Assembly: GCF_047663525.1 (NCBI RefSeq) | Contig: NC_092600.1 | Span: 7,831,501-7,895,500, forward strand | DNA: 64,000 nt | From: Anas platyrhynchos | Taxonomy: Eukaryota; Chordata; Aves; Anseriformes; Anatidae | Direction: 5' to 3' | The notes under the pieces: model-generated | Seen by the model: the letters and a program-made list of their open reading frames with translations, nothing else | Databases searched by the model: none | Told to the model about the DNA's origin: nothing | Shown: positions 1 to 14,100 of the stretch, in pieces | Layout: each line of letters opens with the position of its first letter | How positions within the stretch are numbered: position 1 is the first letter of the stretch | Made by a program: the position numbers and the translations under genes

Positions 1-3000
1 GGTGTGTACCAGCAAGGCTTAGTAAGCTTCCCATCACTCAAAAATGACAGAAACAGTATTTTCCAGACTCAGAAGCATTCTGAGGGAACACTGAAGTCTG
101 TTTCCTTTTCCAACTCAGCTCGTCTAATAGCCCTAGAGTTATCAGATGTTGGGGAAAAAAAAATCAGTAGGAACTTCAAGGAAGAATTTCAGAACTCATG
201 GTTTTTCCCTGCTCCCCCCATAGAAGCAATACAAAACCTTGTGCTTGAAGCTAACAGAGATCAAACCACATGCTCCAGGAGAAGATAATGATAGCATCAC
301 CACTGGCAATATTTTTTTCTCAGCTTAAACCAGATCACAGCAGATATTTGCTTTTACAATATACAGATGTTATAATATATTCTTTTTATGCATCTCATCA
401 TGCCATGTAAACTGAATGCTACTACAGATGTTAAAAAGGCAGAGTCTGGGCATGCATTCTCTCAGAGGAAACATACTATTAATTAGTAGAAATGTCCCAC
501 ATGGAATATTTTGTCTTAGGAAATAACAGCCAGCCCTGCATTATTAGCAAGACAAGACCTTGCTGTGTGGGATGAATTTGTTCTCCCAGACACTCTCCTA
601 TTTCCTTGCTAATCAACAAATAACCCACACATGCAAAGTGCTGGACATTTTCACACCTTGAGTCTCCTTTAATAGTTGAAATAAACACTTAAACTGCTGG
701 GAGGAACTAGCGCGGCACAGTGATCTGAAAGTAAAATGAAATCTCAGGAAGTCTGGCTGAAACCTTTAAGTGGTGGGGAAGGACCAGCCTCGGAAGGTGA
801 GTTGTTTCCCTCACCTTGTAAGGAAGAGCAGCAAAAGAGCAATAAGGACCTGGGACTCTTGCTCTCTATTTACTTTCTCTACTAAGGATGTTAGTTCTGG
901 TTTTTCATTGTGTTCCAACACTTCTACACTGCTGAAACTACTGGAGTGTGTCTACAGCTATATATATATGTATATTTAAAGGAGGAAGAGAATCAAGCAC
1001 TTTATTTTTTTGTGGAGAACAGGATACAAGCAAGACAGATCCAACCACAATCCTATTTTTCATCACCTAAATAGCAAATGCTTGTTGTTTTGGTATGAAA
1101 GTGTTTCTGAAAAGGTGGCACAGGTCTCTGGCTCTCAGAGCCATCTCTGAGCACAGCACAAAGTGAATGTCCTACTACTTCTGACATGTTACAGGATGTT
1201 GGAGGCTTGGTAGAAAACAGCACGAGCAAGAATACAGAAGGATAAACTGTACCACACTGCCCAGTCTCAAATAGCTAGACAAAATAGGATATTGTAAGTT
1301 GAATATAAACATCTGCTTTCATCTGTTCAGGTTTGGAGTGAGTCATGAGATTTTTACCTAAACATCTCTCTTTACATTCTTCTGCTGTAGCTTTGGCTTG
1401 ATAATTCTCTGAAAACCTGCAAAACACAGTTGTGTACTTGAACAAACAGGTGGATGAATAGACAGGTGGGTCTATTTTTTGCCTTCAGATTTGCTGGCAG
1501 AATGGAACCCCTTCAGATTCTGAGGGGTGAAATGTTTTGAGCAAAACATCCAAAGTGCATGAACAAAATGTGAAATACTTTTGGCTGTAGAGTGGATGCA
1601 GCTGTTTTTGCCTTGTTGTTCAAGGAGTATGAGATCAGCTAGGGATAATCTTACGGTCTTCATTTCTGAGACTGAATGTTACTGTCCTTTTGTTATCTGA
1701 AGGATTCAACTAGTCTTTAGTTTCAGTTTTCTAATCCTCCTTGATTGTATTTGAGAGGTTCAGGCTTAGGTCTTCAAAAAACTCAGTGAAGTGTAATTTT
1801 TCCCCCTTTTATTTTTTAAACAGCATAATTGTTGGTGGAAATAGGGAGCAAATTTCTGACAACAGGGCTAAATAATAACAGATTGTCAAAAGATCAGGCA
1901 TATTCTCCACACTTGATTTTTTTTTCTGCCAGGTTTGTATGTCTTCCTTGCAGATGTACTCTTACCCTCTAGTTTGCAGCCTTTCATGATCTGCAGACCT
2001 CTTACTTTTTCCTAGGAAAATGTGGACCCCTCCATGGATATTTTTAAGTCAACTGACTACGGGCTCACTTTTGTTAACCTACATTCTCCTGATTACTCTG
2101 AAGTAGTTGCAAACTTTGGGGTTTAACAACCGCCAGTTAGAACGTCTACTTCAAAGACAAGTTGTTGACTCGATATAGAAATTAGAGGGGGGCAAGGATG
2201 TTTTGCATAATGAATGAAGTCAGACTCGATTGTAAAGTTCCCTCCAGCTTTACCATTGTGAAATGTGACTGACTATTGGCAGTGCAGATGCCTTTCTTGG
2301 ATGACGTTACACTTGACTTTCAATGATACAATAGAAAGGGGAAGCAAACTAGTTCAAACTCAGCACTTCAGTGGTTTTCCTTTTAAACTGTGACAGCACT
2401 TATTAGCATTGAACAAAATGTTAGTCTTTTTTTCCTCCAGCATTACTCCAGTCAATAGGTTCATGTGTGTTTGAGAATAAAAGAAAAAAAGAGTTGAAGG
2501 TGTAAAAAAAAAAAGGAAAATATTCTCAAAGGCTCTTGTCAGATGTACCATATTTGTATGAAAAGCTGCTTGAGTTATTTTGTACAATGAGTTTTATTTA
2601 TGGTGAGGTATATTTACGCTCGTGATCTGATACAGTGTTAAATTTTTGATCCATATTTGCTATGCAGCTGAAGATGATATTTTGTTTTTGTATTATTTTT
2701 TTGCTGTTGTTCTAAAATTCAGCTAACAGGAGCTTCCATCTCCATTAGAAATGCTTCTGCAAGAGTAAAGCATCTGGTACGTAGTGATATGTCCCGTAAC
2801 ACAGCAACCAACAGTGTGTACAACAAATGTGGGATGACTTTTGTGATGAAGAGAAATAAAAATTGGGCTCATTCATGAAATGGGCAAACTTTACCTCGTG
2901 GTGTCATTGCCATTTATGCAGTTATTCAAGGAAAGCCTCTGATTGCACCTGGCAAAAAGAGAAAGCTAGGATGGATGATGGTAGCATTTTGTTGCTAAAA

Positions 3001-6000
3001 ATGTCAAGTTTGCCTATGAGAAAGTTGATGATTTGAGGAAAACATACTTCTTCCACAAAATTTAATTTGTAAACTTTTTTTTTTTGGTGGGGGGATGTAT
3101 ATAATTAATAGCTTTGTTTTGAGTAAATCCTGTCAAATACTAAACGGAGGAGCTCATTTCCTCTCACTTCCACAGCCTTACCATCTCAACAGGGGACTTT
3201 GTATCCCAGGAGGCAATCCTTGCTATTTTTTTTTCCACATTTCCATTTGAAACCATTCTTCACATTGTATTAGAAGCATCCAAGGAGTGGTTCTGTAGTG
3301 CAGAAGGAGCAGTGGGGACAGAGGGGAAAAGACCTTTTGAGAGTTGAGCAGGCAGGGTGACACAACTGATGGGGCTCTGTGGCAGCAGGAGTGCCTGCGC
3401 TCCATCAGCTCCAGGCAAAACGCTGTAACTGATGTTCCCTTTCATAGCTTCTTCCCAAGGTTTCCTCAGGGGAACTGCTTCCTAGCTTAACAGAACTGAA
3501 AATGCAATGATTCTTCATGTAAAACTGGAAGTGAACGTCACACCATGACCAGGCAGCTCTGTTGATCCTTCTGATGTGTTCAAGGGGCACACAATGTGCC
3601 TGAAGCTGTGTGTAACACGCTGCCATGAAGATTATTTGCCTGCTGGTTGCAAGTTGCCCAATGTTTACTAATTTCAAAGTTGTTCTGCAGTGGAGAACGG
3701 CAGAGAGGAGGGCAGGATGTTCTTCCTGACAGCTTCTGATGCTAGGCAAGTTCTTTCTTCCATCAGATTTTTGTTGTTTTGTTTAAACTCGATAGCTGCT
3801 GTCTCATGGGCACCCCAGTGCTAATGCCAGCCCTAAGAGGTGGTGAGCGCTCACAGGCTGCACAGCCTCACCTGGAGCCAGATGCACCCCTTGCATTGAG
3901 CATCAAGCTGCAAGAGCCTGAGTTTTGGACAACAAATCTTGGGGACCAGTATCAAGAACACAGGCCCATATTTTAATTCCTCACATTCCTAAATAAATGT
4001 CCTCAAATTAATAGTGCTCTGCCATTGAGAAGAACAGTTCATTAATGATTGTTTCCCCATTTCAGAAGTGTAACAAAATGACCCTTTCTGTAACCTCTTC
4101 TGCAAGCCAGCAGTGCCCCTCACATCTAGTTTTGCTTCATTGAGAGTTTTGATGCAAACTGGCAGGTAAGAGGGCTGCAAACACACAATCTGCTGACTGC
4201 ACGCCACACCACCTCACAGCACCCACTGCTGGGATCCCTCCAGAACACAGAACATCCCACAGAACATCCACCTCTCTGTCACCAACCCTCCACTCCTGTT
4301 CTGCCAGCGTATGGGGCCTCAGAGACCTGTATCACTGAACTGATGTGGATAAAAAATAACCCCGCAAGTGAGGCAGGCTGTGTTTTCTGGCATTACGAAC
4401 CCACATCACTCAGCTTTCGTACAGCACAGAGCCACAGGTACTTGTACTGGCACAAGGGGTCAGCACAAAAAGGGTGCAGACCCATCATGGGAGGGACGGG
4501 TTTGGGAACTCTCCAAGCTGGCACTGTCATTTAAAGTCCTGCAGCATGAAATGACAGCCTCAGCCTGCTGCAGACACTGTTACCTTGAGATAACCTGAAT
4601 TAAAAGCTGTCTGCTCAACAAAGTCCAGTCTTTCAAGCCTTGAGCATCCTTTCATGTTGCTGCACTGCAATCATCTGAACACCAGGCAATTCCCTTAGCC
4701 CCTACACAATCAGGTCACTGTCAGAAAGAGAAGGATTTACCCTCTCTTTGAAGCAGCGAACTGTTCCTTGGGGCCCTCGAACTATACAAAGCCAGAATAT
4801 TGCAGCCCTGTTCTAAAAGTTTCCACAGGAACTTGGCCTAGCCAAATCCAAGGGCAAAAGTTTCCATCACCTGTTAGCAGGATACCTCCACCATAATATG
4901 TAACACAGGGGAATTGATACCCAGTATTTTTCCATCTTTTTTTTTTTCTCCAAGCCAGAAGAGATGAGCAGAGAAGAGCAGGGGAAAGAAAAGCCTTTTG
5001 ATGTTGCTAAAGATATTATTTGCATGCAAAGTTCCCTTGCTATATCCCCTGGATTCCAGTCAAGTTTTTTTAGCCTGGAAACCAGTATTTCAGGAGGAAC
5101 TGCATTGTTAGGAGATGAGCCACTATGGAAGACTCCCTGATTTCTGATGAGTTGAGCCTTATTTTTAAGGAAACATCTGATGCGAGTATCAACCAGTGAG
5201 GTCATAGCTTGGAGCTGAATTCCCTTAATTACAGCCTTGCCATTAAAATGAGGATGTGAACCAATAACAGAGGCACTGGTTGCACCCCAGCTTTATTACT
5301 ATCAGTCTGAACTTGCCCTTGACTAAGTGTAGCAGGCAATTCCATGCCAATCCTGCCCAGCTTTGAAATCCCATATTGCCATATAGAGCCTTGCTAAATC
5401 CATCAAATGCAACTCCTTTGACTTAGTGATTTTATATACCACACCCCCACAGCCCCTGCTCAAGAGAGAAAGATATGACACACATCCCATGGCTGATTGC
5501 AGGATGGAGTGAAACTTCTCCCACGGTGGGGACAGCTACACACGCTCCTTCCCTGATGTCTAATAGCATGAGCCCATGCTGTGGCATCCCCTCCTTTTGG
5601 GACCTCTTGACTGTCACATCTTCTCTTCCTCCAGAGCTCAGAAAAGTTTCTGTTTGAGTTCTTGCCCCTTATCAAATACCTTTGGGGTCAGAGACACACA
5701 CGTGGTCACATGAGCCCAGTTCCCTTAGGAAACCAGGCTACCAAAGGAAGGTAAAGCTGTGACCCAAAGTGCCTTTTGCTTTCTGCTGTGCTGCAGTCAT
5801 TTATGAGGTCGCACCATTCCCAAAAGATTAGTTTAAGCTCATAGCCCTGCCATAAAAACATGCTCCCTTCCTAACTCATCTAAGCTCTGTGCATAGTGAG
5901 GAGCTCTCCTCTGCACAGGTATCAACAACACTCACCCACAGAGGCTTGGGAAGGGTTTTGGCCACACCTTAACTGGCATCACTAAATCACCATGGGGACT

Positions 6001-7650
6001 CCCAAACCCTGGGGACACTGGGCAAGGTCCAGCCAAGGGCAGAGACCCACAGTGCAGAGCGGAGCAGCATGCAGAGGAACATGGGACATGGACAGTGCTC
6101 ATCCCACTCAGCCATCGCCTCCATTTCTGCAATCAGCCTCACATTTACACACTGCATGAATGGCTCACAACCAGCATCAGCAGGCAAATTTACAAATAAA
6201 GGCCAAACCCTGCCACCACTATCTAGCTCAGGGTGCCTTTCACCTGCATAATAACAGCAGCAGAAGTTGCTTTCAAATCACTGATTAATCAACATACATT
6301 CAATTTCCTACATCAGAAATCACTGCCAGGCCATTTGGATTGTTTATCAGGTGCTCCTGTGATGAGGGGCAGGACATGGGATTTGGCCAGTACAATCTTT
6401 CTCAGTCACCCTCAGGTTTGTGGCTGATGAACTGAACCAATTAAAATGAAATGACTCACAAAATGCTGCAACATTTGCTGGGGAAAACGGTTGTACAGAG
6501 ATACGATCAGGTGCTGAGTGAAGGACCCATGTGGTGCCAGCAATGCTACAGCTTGATGGTCTGAGAGCAATTTCTTAGTAACGTGCAGATAATGCCTTTT
6601 ATGGTGAAAAAATGCAAATTTTCAAGCATTAAATATTGCAGATCTTACATTTTATTGCCTCATGAAAGGTACAGCGTCTACCCAAAAATGCAGGCTTGCT
6701 GAAGGAAACCTAAGCAGCTTCTATTGGTTTCACTTATCACTACTGACCTACAGCAAAATCTGGTGATTGGATCCTGCTGCAGTGAAAGGGCTTTCGTATC
6801 AGCAGTAGGTTTGTGTACACACGGTCACTGTGCACAAATACGGGGAGGACGTCAGCAGAGGAGGGTGAAGATGAAGGTAAAGCACATTGGAGTGCAACAG
6901 CCTCTGAAATGTTCGCACATCAAATATTATCAGCAGGGACAGGAAGCTGATGAAGTTAAACTGCCAATGGCATAGCCACGAAGTGATGTAAAATGAGTTC
7001 AAGTGATGGAGGAGCTCACATGTGCGGATGGACCACCCCAGGAGTACAGCAGGAGAGCCCCTACCCATCCCAGCAGGGCTAAAGCTGATGCTCTCAGGGC
7101 TGGGATTCAGCACAGAGGCAGCAAAGCCCTAAATCACAGCCGCTGCTGGTAAAATTGTGCCCTGCCCTCGTGGCGCTCAGCACCTCACAGCACAAGAGTG
7201 CCCTTGCTGCTGCACGCTCGCCTTCTGTTGGTGTTTGTTTTTCAGATGTGCTTTTGCCGGCAGCCTGGCCTTCTCTTTGACTCGAAGGTCAGATGAGGGA
7301 AATCCGCCCTGACCTCCAGCACAGAGCATGGCTTCGCAGTCAGCACACGATGCGGGGAACCCTGCACCTGCCACAGAACCTCCATTAGGATACATCCATC
7401 TTCCTTACACTGTGATATGTTTCTCAGCCCCCTTAACCTTGCCCTTCAGTCCTAAAAACTACTGAACCCAGCCACAGTAGTAAATAGGGAATAATAAACA
7501 CTGAAGCTTGAAGCAACAGGACGCTTTCTGAAAAGTTTCCTTGCTACCCCGATACCTCCTGTGACAGTCTTAGTTAGAGCAGCTGTGTTCAGGAGCACTG
7601 ACAGACCTCAGGATTTAATTCCTCCTGCCTACTTTTAATTTGTTTTCCCA
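1..7650. other. Intergenic DNA upstream of NIPAL4, no gene supported
   Basis: No open frame here resembles a known protein, and none has exon-like ends joining to a neighbour. Base composition is AT-rich and ordinary. By synteny (recalled from human, where CYFIP2 lies on this side of NIPAL4) part of it could be 3' untranslated or flanking DNA of that gene, but nothing in the sequence proves it. Poly(A)-signal-like hexamers occur on the + strand (for example near 677, 2475 and 2859) without supporting context. Positions 2715-2990 hold a codon-like run with one stop that I could not identify. Confidence 0.6.
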
Positions 7651-8180
7651 CTCTCAGCACACAAAGAGCACCCACAGCACCCCAAGACAGGGTCCCCCTC
7701 CACCCTCTCCCCATCCCGGGCACCCGAGGGGACAGCTCCGGGGCAGAGCCGGCTCCCTCCCGGAGCCGCACCGGGCTGGGGTGCGAGGTTTTTAGGGGCG
7801 GTGGCTTGCATGGGAAGAGGCTCCCGGAGCTGTGAGCCTGCCCCGTGCCGGAGGAGGAGCCGGCTCGGGGTGCCCGGGGATGCCGAGAGCCCTGCGGAGG
7901 GCAGGACGGAGGAGATGGAGCGGCTGGGGGCGAACGGCAGCTGCAGCAACGGTGGGTGCACCCCGGGGCGCGGGGGGAGACCCGGGGGCTGAGCCTGCTG
8001 CGGGCTCACCCCGGCTTCGGGGTTCGCTTTTGGGGTTGGGTATTTTTATTTTTAAGGGGCAGGGAGAGTTCTGCGTAGGACGGAGGAAAGCCCCTTCATT
8101 TACAAGGAGCGCAGAGCCCAGGCTGCGAGCACCGCGCAGCAGCGTGCCAGCCGCCCAGCAGCTGCAGAGGAGCTGCGTTT
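7650..8180. promoter_or_regulatory. NIPAL4: CpG-rich promoter region of NIPAL4
   Basis: This stretch is GC-rich with frequent CG dinucleotides, in contrast to the AT-rich DNA on both sides, and it contains the first coding exon of NIPAL4. This is the usual form of a vertebrate CpG-island promoter. No TATA box is evident in the expected place. The boundaries are judged by eye. Confidence 0.65.
7915..7951 (+). CDS. NIPAL4: NIPAL4 coding exon 1
   Basis: Encodes residues 1-12 and the first base of codon 13. It ends AACG before a GTGGGT donor and joins to exon 2 to give Asn-Gly-Ser-Leu-Leu, as in mammals. Two sequons (N7, N12) lie here. The frame is open upstream to an ATG at 7810. The 1.38 kb intron that follows (7952-9333) shows no other feature. 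Confidence 0.88.
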
Positions 8181-11100
8181 GAGGCTTTTTCCCTTACAGG
8201 GTGCCTAATCCGGGAGGTAACGAACCCCATCCCATAGCCCTGTGCCCTTTAGCACGCCAGAGATTTCCACCCAGCTGAGGCAGAATTGCCCCCGTGTTTC
8301 CCAAGGAAGTTGTTCCACAATGAAGGTGGTTTTTCCATTAGAAAAGTAACTTTGTTAGGGGAAACTAATTCTAAGTCTTTAGAAACTAATTTCTAACTTT
8401 CCTTTAGAAAAAAAGTTTGGAGCCAAATCCTGAGCTCTGTGCGCAGGGGACAGGGCTGGGGGCTGCAAAAGATTTGAGGCACTTCGTTGGGTAAGGAAGA
8501 GGTGGGACCCCTACTCGGGGAGCACTGTCAGCAGTTCAGCCACGGCACACCCCCATCTGCAGAGAGAGATCCTTGCTCTGCAATCCCAGCATGTGTTGGG
8601 ACAGAAGACGAGTCTTTTAGTAGAAAGAAACTTTTCCTGACACTACCTAGCTGCTTTACTCCAGAAGACCACAGTCACACCACCTTTACTACACTCAGTT
8701 AAGACTGCAGGAGGGAGATGTGCTGGGTGTGGTAGGAACATGAGGGTAGGAGGAAGCTCAGCAATTTTCCCACCCACACAGCCACACACACCTCAGCTGG
8801 GGACAGGTTCAGTGCTTTTGGTGTGGACAGAGAACTGTGCCTGCTTTCAGCCCCCCCAACTCCAGCAGGACTTGGTGTCCTTCACAAGCATGCAGCTACA
8901 CCGTGAGTAAGTGGAATAAAGCCATGGCAAAATAAAGCAATGCGGAGAAGAAACTTCAGTCCAGGATGAGCCTGTTGTCCTCATACGAGCAATCACGTGG
9001 CCCTGCTCAGTACACAGAGCCAGGACAAATTTGCAGTTGCAAAATGCTGGCAGTGCTCCATGTTAAACTCAAAGCACTAAGCTGCAGGCAAGCTGGCAGA
9101 TGCAGGGTTAGGTGACCAGGAAGCACCAAAGCCTTTGGATCAACAAGGCTTGGTGCTGGTAAGCTGAATGCTGCCATTTCCTTGGGAGATTATAGAGGCA
9201 TCCAAAGTTTGAGCTGGAGGTGTCAAGAAGCTGGGTATGTGTAGTTATGGTGACAACATGGCAGTCCCAGGGCTAGCAGAGGCACACTTGAGGGTCACAT
9301 CAGTAATTCTGTTTTATCTCCATGGTCTCACAGGGTCTCTGCTCACCCTTTCGTGCCTTTCCCACCACGTTGTGTGCCAGGTGATCAGTGGTGCTGATCC
9401 TGCTGGCTCAGTCCATGACAATGGGACTTTGGATACCTCCTGGGTAGCTCGGCTGGAAAGCAATTATGGATTCTACATCGGCTTGGGCCTGGCTGTCTTC
9501 TCCAGCTTCCTCATCGGAAGCAGCGTCATCCTCAAGAAGAAGGGGCTGCTACGGCTGGTGGAGAAGGGAGGCACCAGGGCAGGTAAGGCTTTTGTGGGGG
9601 CCAGGAAGGGGAGGTCTGGCTGCTCCCAGAACTGCACACATTGTCCAAAGCCCAGCACTCAGAAGGTGACACCTCTGGGTATACGCACTAGCTTTTTAAG
9701 AGCAGTGTAAATATGACTTCTGTGAATGTATATTTGTGCATGGGACCCAGAGACCAATGCTGTGCTGCAGCTGAGGAGCCACTTCATAAAGCCTCATGTT
9801 AAAGGGCTCAGCTACAAGCAGCATTCCCTGCCTTGCACCACAGACAGCAAGATGCACACACTGTGTGATCAGGTGTGCACCCCTCAGAAGAGCAATACGT
9901 GCCTACTGCATGGAAAAATATGGGTCCAGGACAAAGCAGACAATTGAAAGTTCTTTGAAATGGGCTTTTTTGCACAATGCTGCAAATCACAGAATCACAG
10001 AATCACAGAATTTCTAGGTTGGAAGAGACCTCAAGATCATCGAGTCCAACCTCTAACCTAACACTAACAGTCCCCACTAAACCATATCCCTAAGCTCTAC
10101 ATCTAAACGTCTTTTGAAGACTTCCAGGGATGGTGACTCCACCACCTCCCTGGGCAGCCCGTTCCAGTGCCTCACAACCCTTTCAGTAAAGAAATTCTTC
10201 CTAACATCTAACCTAAAACTCCCCTGGCGCAACTTTAGCCCATTCCCCCTCGTCCTGTCACCAGGCACATGGGAGAACAGGCCAACCCCCACCTCTCTAC
10301 AGCCTCCTTTAATGTACTTATACATAGCAATAAGGTCACCCCTGAGCCTCCTCTTCTCTAGGCTGAACAAGCCCAGCTCCTTCAGCCGCTCCTCATAGGA
10401 CTTGCTCTCCAGGCCCCTCACCAGCTTCGTCGCCCTTCTTTGGACCCGCTCAAGCACCTCGATGTCCTTCTTGTAGCGAGGGGCCCAAAACTGAACACAG
10501 TACTCGAGGTGCGGCCTCACCAGAGCCGAGTACAGGGGGACGATCACCTCCCTAGCCCTGCTGGTCACAGTGTTTCTGATACAAGCCAGGATGCCGTTGG
10601 CCTTCTTGGCCACCTGAGCACACTGCTGGCTCATATTCAGCCGACTGTCCACCATCACTCCCAGGTCCTTCTCTGCCTGGCAGCTCTCCAACCATTCCTC
10701 TCCCAGCCTATAGTTCTGCTTGGGGTTATTGCGCCCCAGGTGCAGGACCCGGCACTTGGCCTTGTTGAACTTCATACAGTTGACCTCAGCCCATCGGTGC
10801 AGCCTATCCAGATCCTCCTGCAGAGCCTTCCTACCCTCGAGCAGATCGACACACGCACCTAGCTTGGTGTCATCTGCGAACTTACTGAGGGTGCACTCAA
10901 ACTTACTGAGGGTGCACTCAATCATCACCATACCACAGTCTGGAGCAAAACAGCACAGCTTCACGATCCCCCTCTTGCTGTTATTGATGCACTAGGAGGC
11001 TTTGCCACCAAGTCACTGAGACAAGAATGCATCCCCACGTGCTTTAATTGTATTAGCAGGAGCCATTTATTCATGCAGGACTACACGCCTGCAATTTGTG

Positions 11101-14100
11101 TAAGCCTTGCTTGTGGTTTTCAGAAGCGATACATCTGAGGTATGTTGCTCAGCATGTTGGCTGATAACTTTCTTCTAGCACCAAGGTCTTGGGGTGAGGT
11201 GTGTGTTTGTATGCATATGCATGGATGGGGAATGGTGGAGGAGCACTGCCTACAGCTGAATTGCACTGTGGAGTTGGACACAACCCATAAGCTTTGCAAA
11301 CATTTGCTCTAGCAGCAGCTAAGTCCTACCTGGCAGGTGACCTACTTACATAACTACAAAATGATGATTAAAATACTACCGCTTCCCAGTCCTGGTCCGG
11401 GAACAGCTCTTAAGTCATTTTTACAAAGGAAGCCAATATCACTGTCTCCACATGGGGACACAAATGCATGAAAAGGTAAATGACCATACATTCAACCCAC
11501 AGGCAAGCAAAGCCACCAGTAGCACCTAAGCCGCAGTCCAGTCTCAAGTCCGCTCCCATCCCCATCCCACACATTAAGCCATCCACATGTAAATGCCAAA
11601 ATCACATGGGTTTGATTTTCAGCATTGTATTCACACAATGAAATATCAGTGCTGTTTCAGTTCTGCCAAGTTTCCCTCTTCTCCCTCCCCACATCAACTT
11701 CTCACACAACAGAGCCAAGCTAGTAAAATGGAGCAAACCTCCCCCCCCATTTTTCAAAATATTTTACCAGGAATTGATGACAAAAATCACAGCCAATAAA
11801 GAATTCTCCAGAGAAAACAAAACAAAACAAAAAACAGCATCTGTGAACTTAAGAAACCAGAGGATGAATTCTAGCAAAAAAAAATTCTGCATATCTCAAG
11901 CTTTTCTTATCCACGCCTTCATCCTCCATTTCCCTTTCTTTTCCCTTATCTCAGTCCTAGTACTTCAGCCCCGCTGAGTACATCCCATTTCTCCAATGGG
12001 GGGGTCAAACAGTGCTGTTACTGACACTCCTGTAAGGCTGGACTTAGCAAGCACATGGGCTCTCTGACCCAGTAAAAAGAGTTCACAATGTTAACAGGCT
12101 CAGGCTCTTACCATATAACATAACTTGTAGCTTAAGACCACAGCTGGGTTAGTTCCAACACAATATGACCATTTTATGACCATTTTTTCCTCATTTATAC
12201 GCATGTTTTCCTTCATTGAGGTACAACAATGCCAGGAATCATTTGTCATCAGAAACAGTCACAAAGCAACAACTCCACATAAGACAACCTTGGAATTTCT
12301 GACAGTTTGGGCTGAAGCCCTACTGCACAACACAACGCACCAAAAAAGCAGAGCCCTTGTAGGACAGAATGCCCGGAGCCTTTACCACAATAATGCAACA
12401 ACATGAACTACCACAACCTCAGACAATGCAACCAGCCAGCTCTCTCCTTTTATCTTTCACATAGCCATAACCTTGACTTGAGCTTGATTTAGAAAAAACT
12501 CATTGCCTTACCTTAGTACCCATGTGCAGGACTCCACAGCGACCCAGTGGGGTGCAAGGTGCAGCACAGCAGCTTCCCTGGGGAACAGTCTTTGGGTGGG
12601 GGGCACCCAGTGTGGAGCAGCCCCCTCTGTCCTTCATCCCTCTGCTCCAGGATCCCTCCTCCCAGGGAACGGGGCGGGCAGGTTAGTGGGACATCCAACA
12701 TGAAGCACAATGAGCCCACAGAACTTGAGCTAGGGCCTTCATTACTGGGTCAGGGCACAGGGTCACCACGATGAACCAGTGAAGATGACCACTGCTGCCA
12801 AGGCTGAAGGGCAGCTGCTGCACCCCAAGCTGATAATCTCTGTTGCTTTGGAGCAATGGATACCACTCCCTTTGCCACACAGGATTAAACAGCTGCTTTT
12901 ATTGTATTGGCATCATCCAGCCCCAAGCATCGCTTTCTGTTCATCCCTTTACCCAGCATAACTTTCATGCAGGATAGCATGTCTGCAGCTTCTGTCCTTC
13001 CAGGACACTTTTTTTTAGTCACACTTCTTGTAACTTATCCTCTCCAGAGGACCATTTGTCACCTCTTGCTCTGAAGAACGTTATCGTTAATTTCTGCATA
13101 TCTGTGTGCTTCGATTCCCCAGGAGACGGAGGCCACGGCTACCTGAAGGACTGGCTCTGGTGGGCTGGCCTGTTAACCAGTAAGTAGAAGCTGTTTTCCT
13201 GGGTTTGCAGCTTTTCCAGGGTCTGTCCCTGTGCACGAGGTGTGGAAGGAGTCCAGCATCTGGCGGCACGAGGCCTTATTGCTGATATTCCCCTGGGCCT
13301 CTTAAGGCAAGCAGAGGCAGCAGGCCTCACACTATCTCTGTCACCATCCACCAGCCTTGCAGGAGGGCTGCAGTAGGATTTGTTAGCTCAGCTTTACCTC
13401 ATCAAAAGCATGAAAAGCCAGATTTTAATAAGGCAGCTGATTGGTATGGCTGTGTACCATGCACAGGGCAAACATCTCCTGTGGGTGCCTCAGGTCACCA
13501 GGAAAGGTTGTTGCTGCAGCATAGGGGAGATAATGAGGCATTGGTAGCAGCTCCCTTCGTAAGGAAAACTTGTTTTCCTTTAGAACAAGCCTCAAAGCCT
13601 TCACACACTGTAACATTAGAGTATTCCTCCAAACCTGAGTCAGAGCTGTGCAGAGAGCAGTAGTCTCACAAGAAGGTTCTTCAGAGCAATCTTCCTTAGC
13701 TCTCACCCCAGCAGCAGCCCAAGAGGCCTCCCAGGCTACAGCTCTCAATCCAGAGGACAAGGACAACTCCACCAAAGGGTACCCCTACCCCTTGAGGGGA
13801 CATTTATAGGTGGAGCAGCCTGTGCCCTCCCAGCTCCCAGGGCTACCCACCCACTCGCTACAGTCCCTGATGGGCTCTAGCTGTGTGGCTGGGTTTGGGG
13901 CCTTAATGAGCTGACTGGGATTAGCTGTGACATGGCCCAGCCCTGGCACCATCACCCCAGCCCTTCTGCTTGCATCGCTTGCACCAGGGATGTTTTCACC
14001 ACCATCTGACCCTGTTCAGAAGCTGCAAGAAGCACCCTCGTAAAACCCCCTCTCTAGTAGACCTCTTGCTAGTCTGCAAGCCCTCAAGCGAAAGCACAAA

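Larger units (their letters stand above)
9986..10923 (-). mobile_element. CR1 LINE retrotransposon, 5'-truncated
   Basis: The element lies antisense within NIPAL4 intron 2. Its 3' end (low coordinate) carries the CR1 terminal array of the octamer CACAGAAT on the + strand, repeated about three times. Read on the minus strand, a frame stays open to a stop at 10077 and encodes the C-terminal part of the CR1 reverse transcriptase with the catalytic FADD motif, the conserved AEKDLGV block, [11 protein letters not shown] and the end [11 protein letters not shown]. The 5' part (endonuclease and N-terminal polymerase) is missing, so it cannot move by itself. The uninterrupted frame suggests a fairly young insertion. 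A perfect 21-base tandem duplication sits just upstream of FADD. Confidence 0.95.
9583..13122. other. NIPAL4: NIPAL4 intron 2
   Basis: A 3.5 kb intron. Apart from the CR1 retroelement at 9986-10923 I see only ordinary unique sequence. Confidence 0.8.

Noticed and set aside
2715-2990. Codon-like run on the + strand with one internal stop, possibly a decayed retrocopy
   Set aside because: I could not match it to any protein family. Without a database search the run is compatible with chance in AT-rich DNA.
10114-10995. Plus-strand open frames of 140 and 94 codons over the CR1 element
   Set aside because: They are antisense shadows of the open CR1 reverse transcriptase frame.
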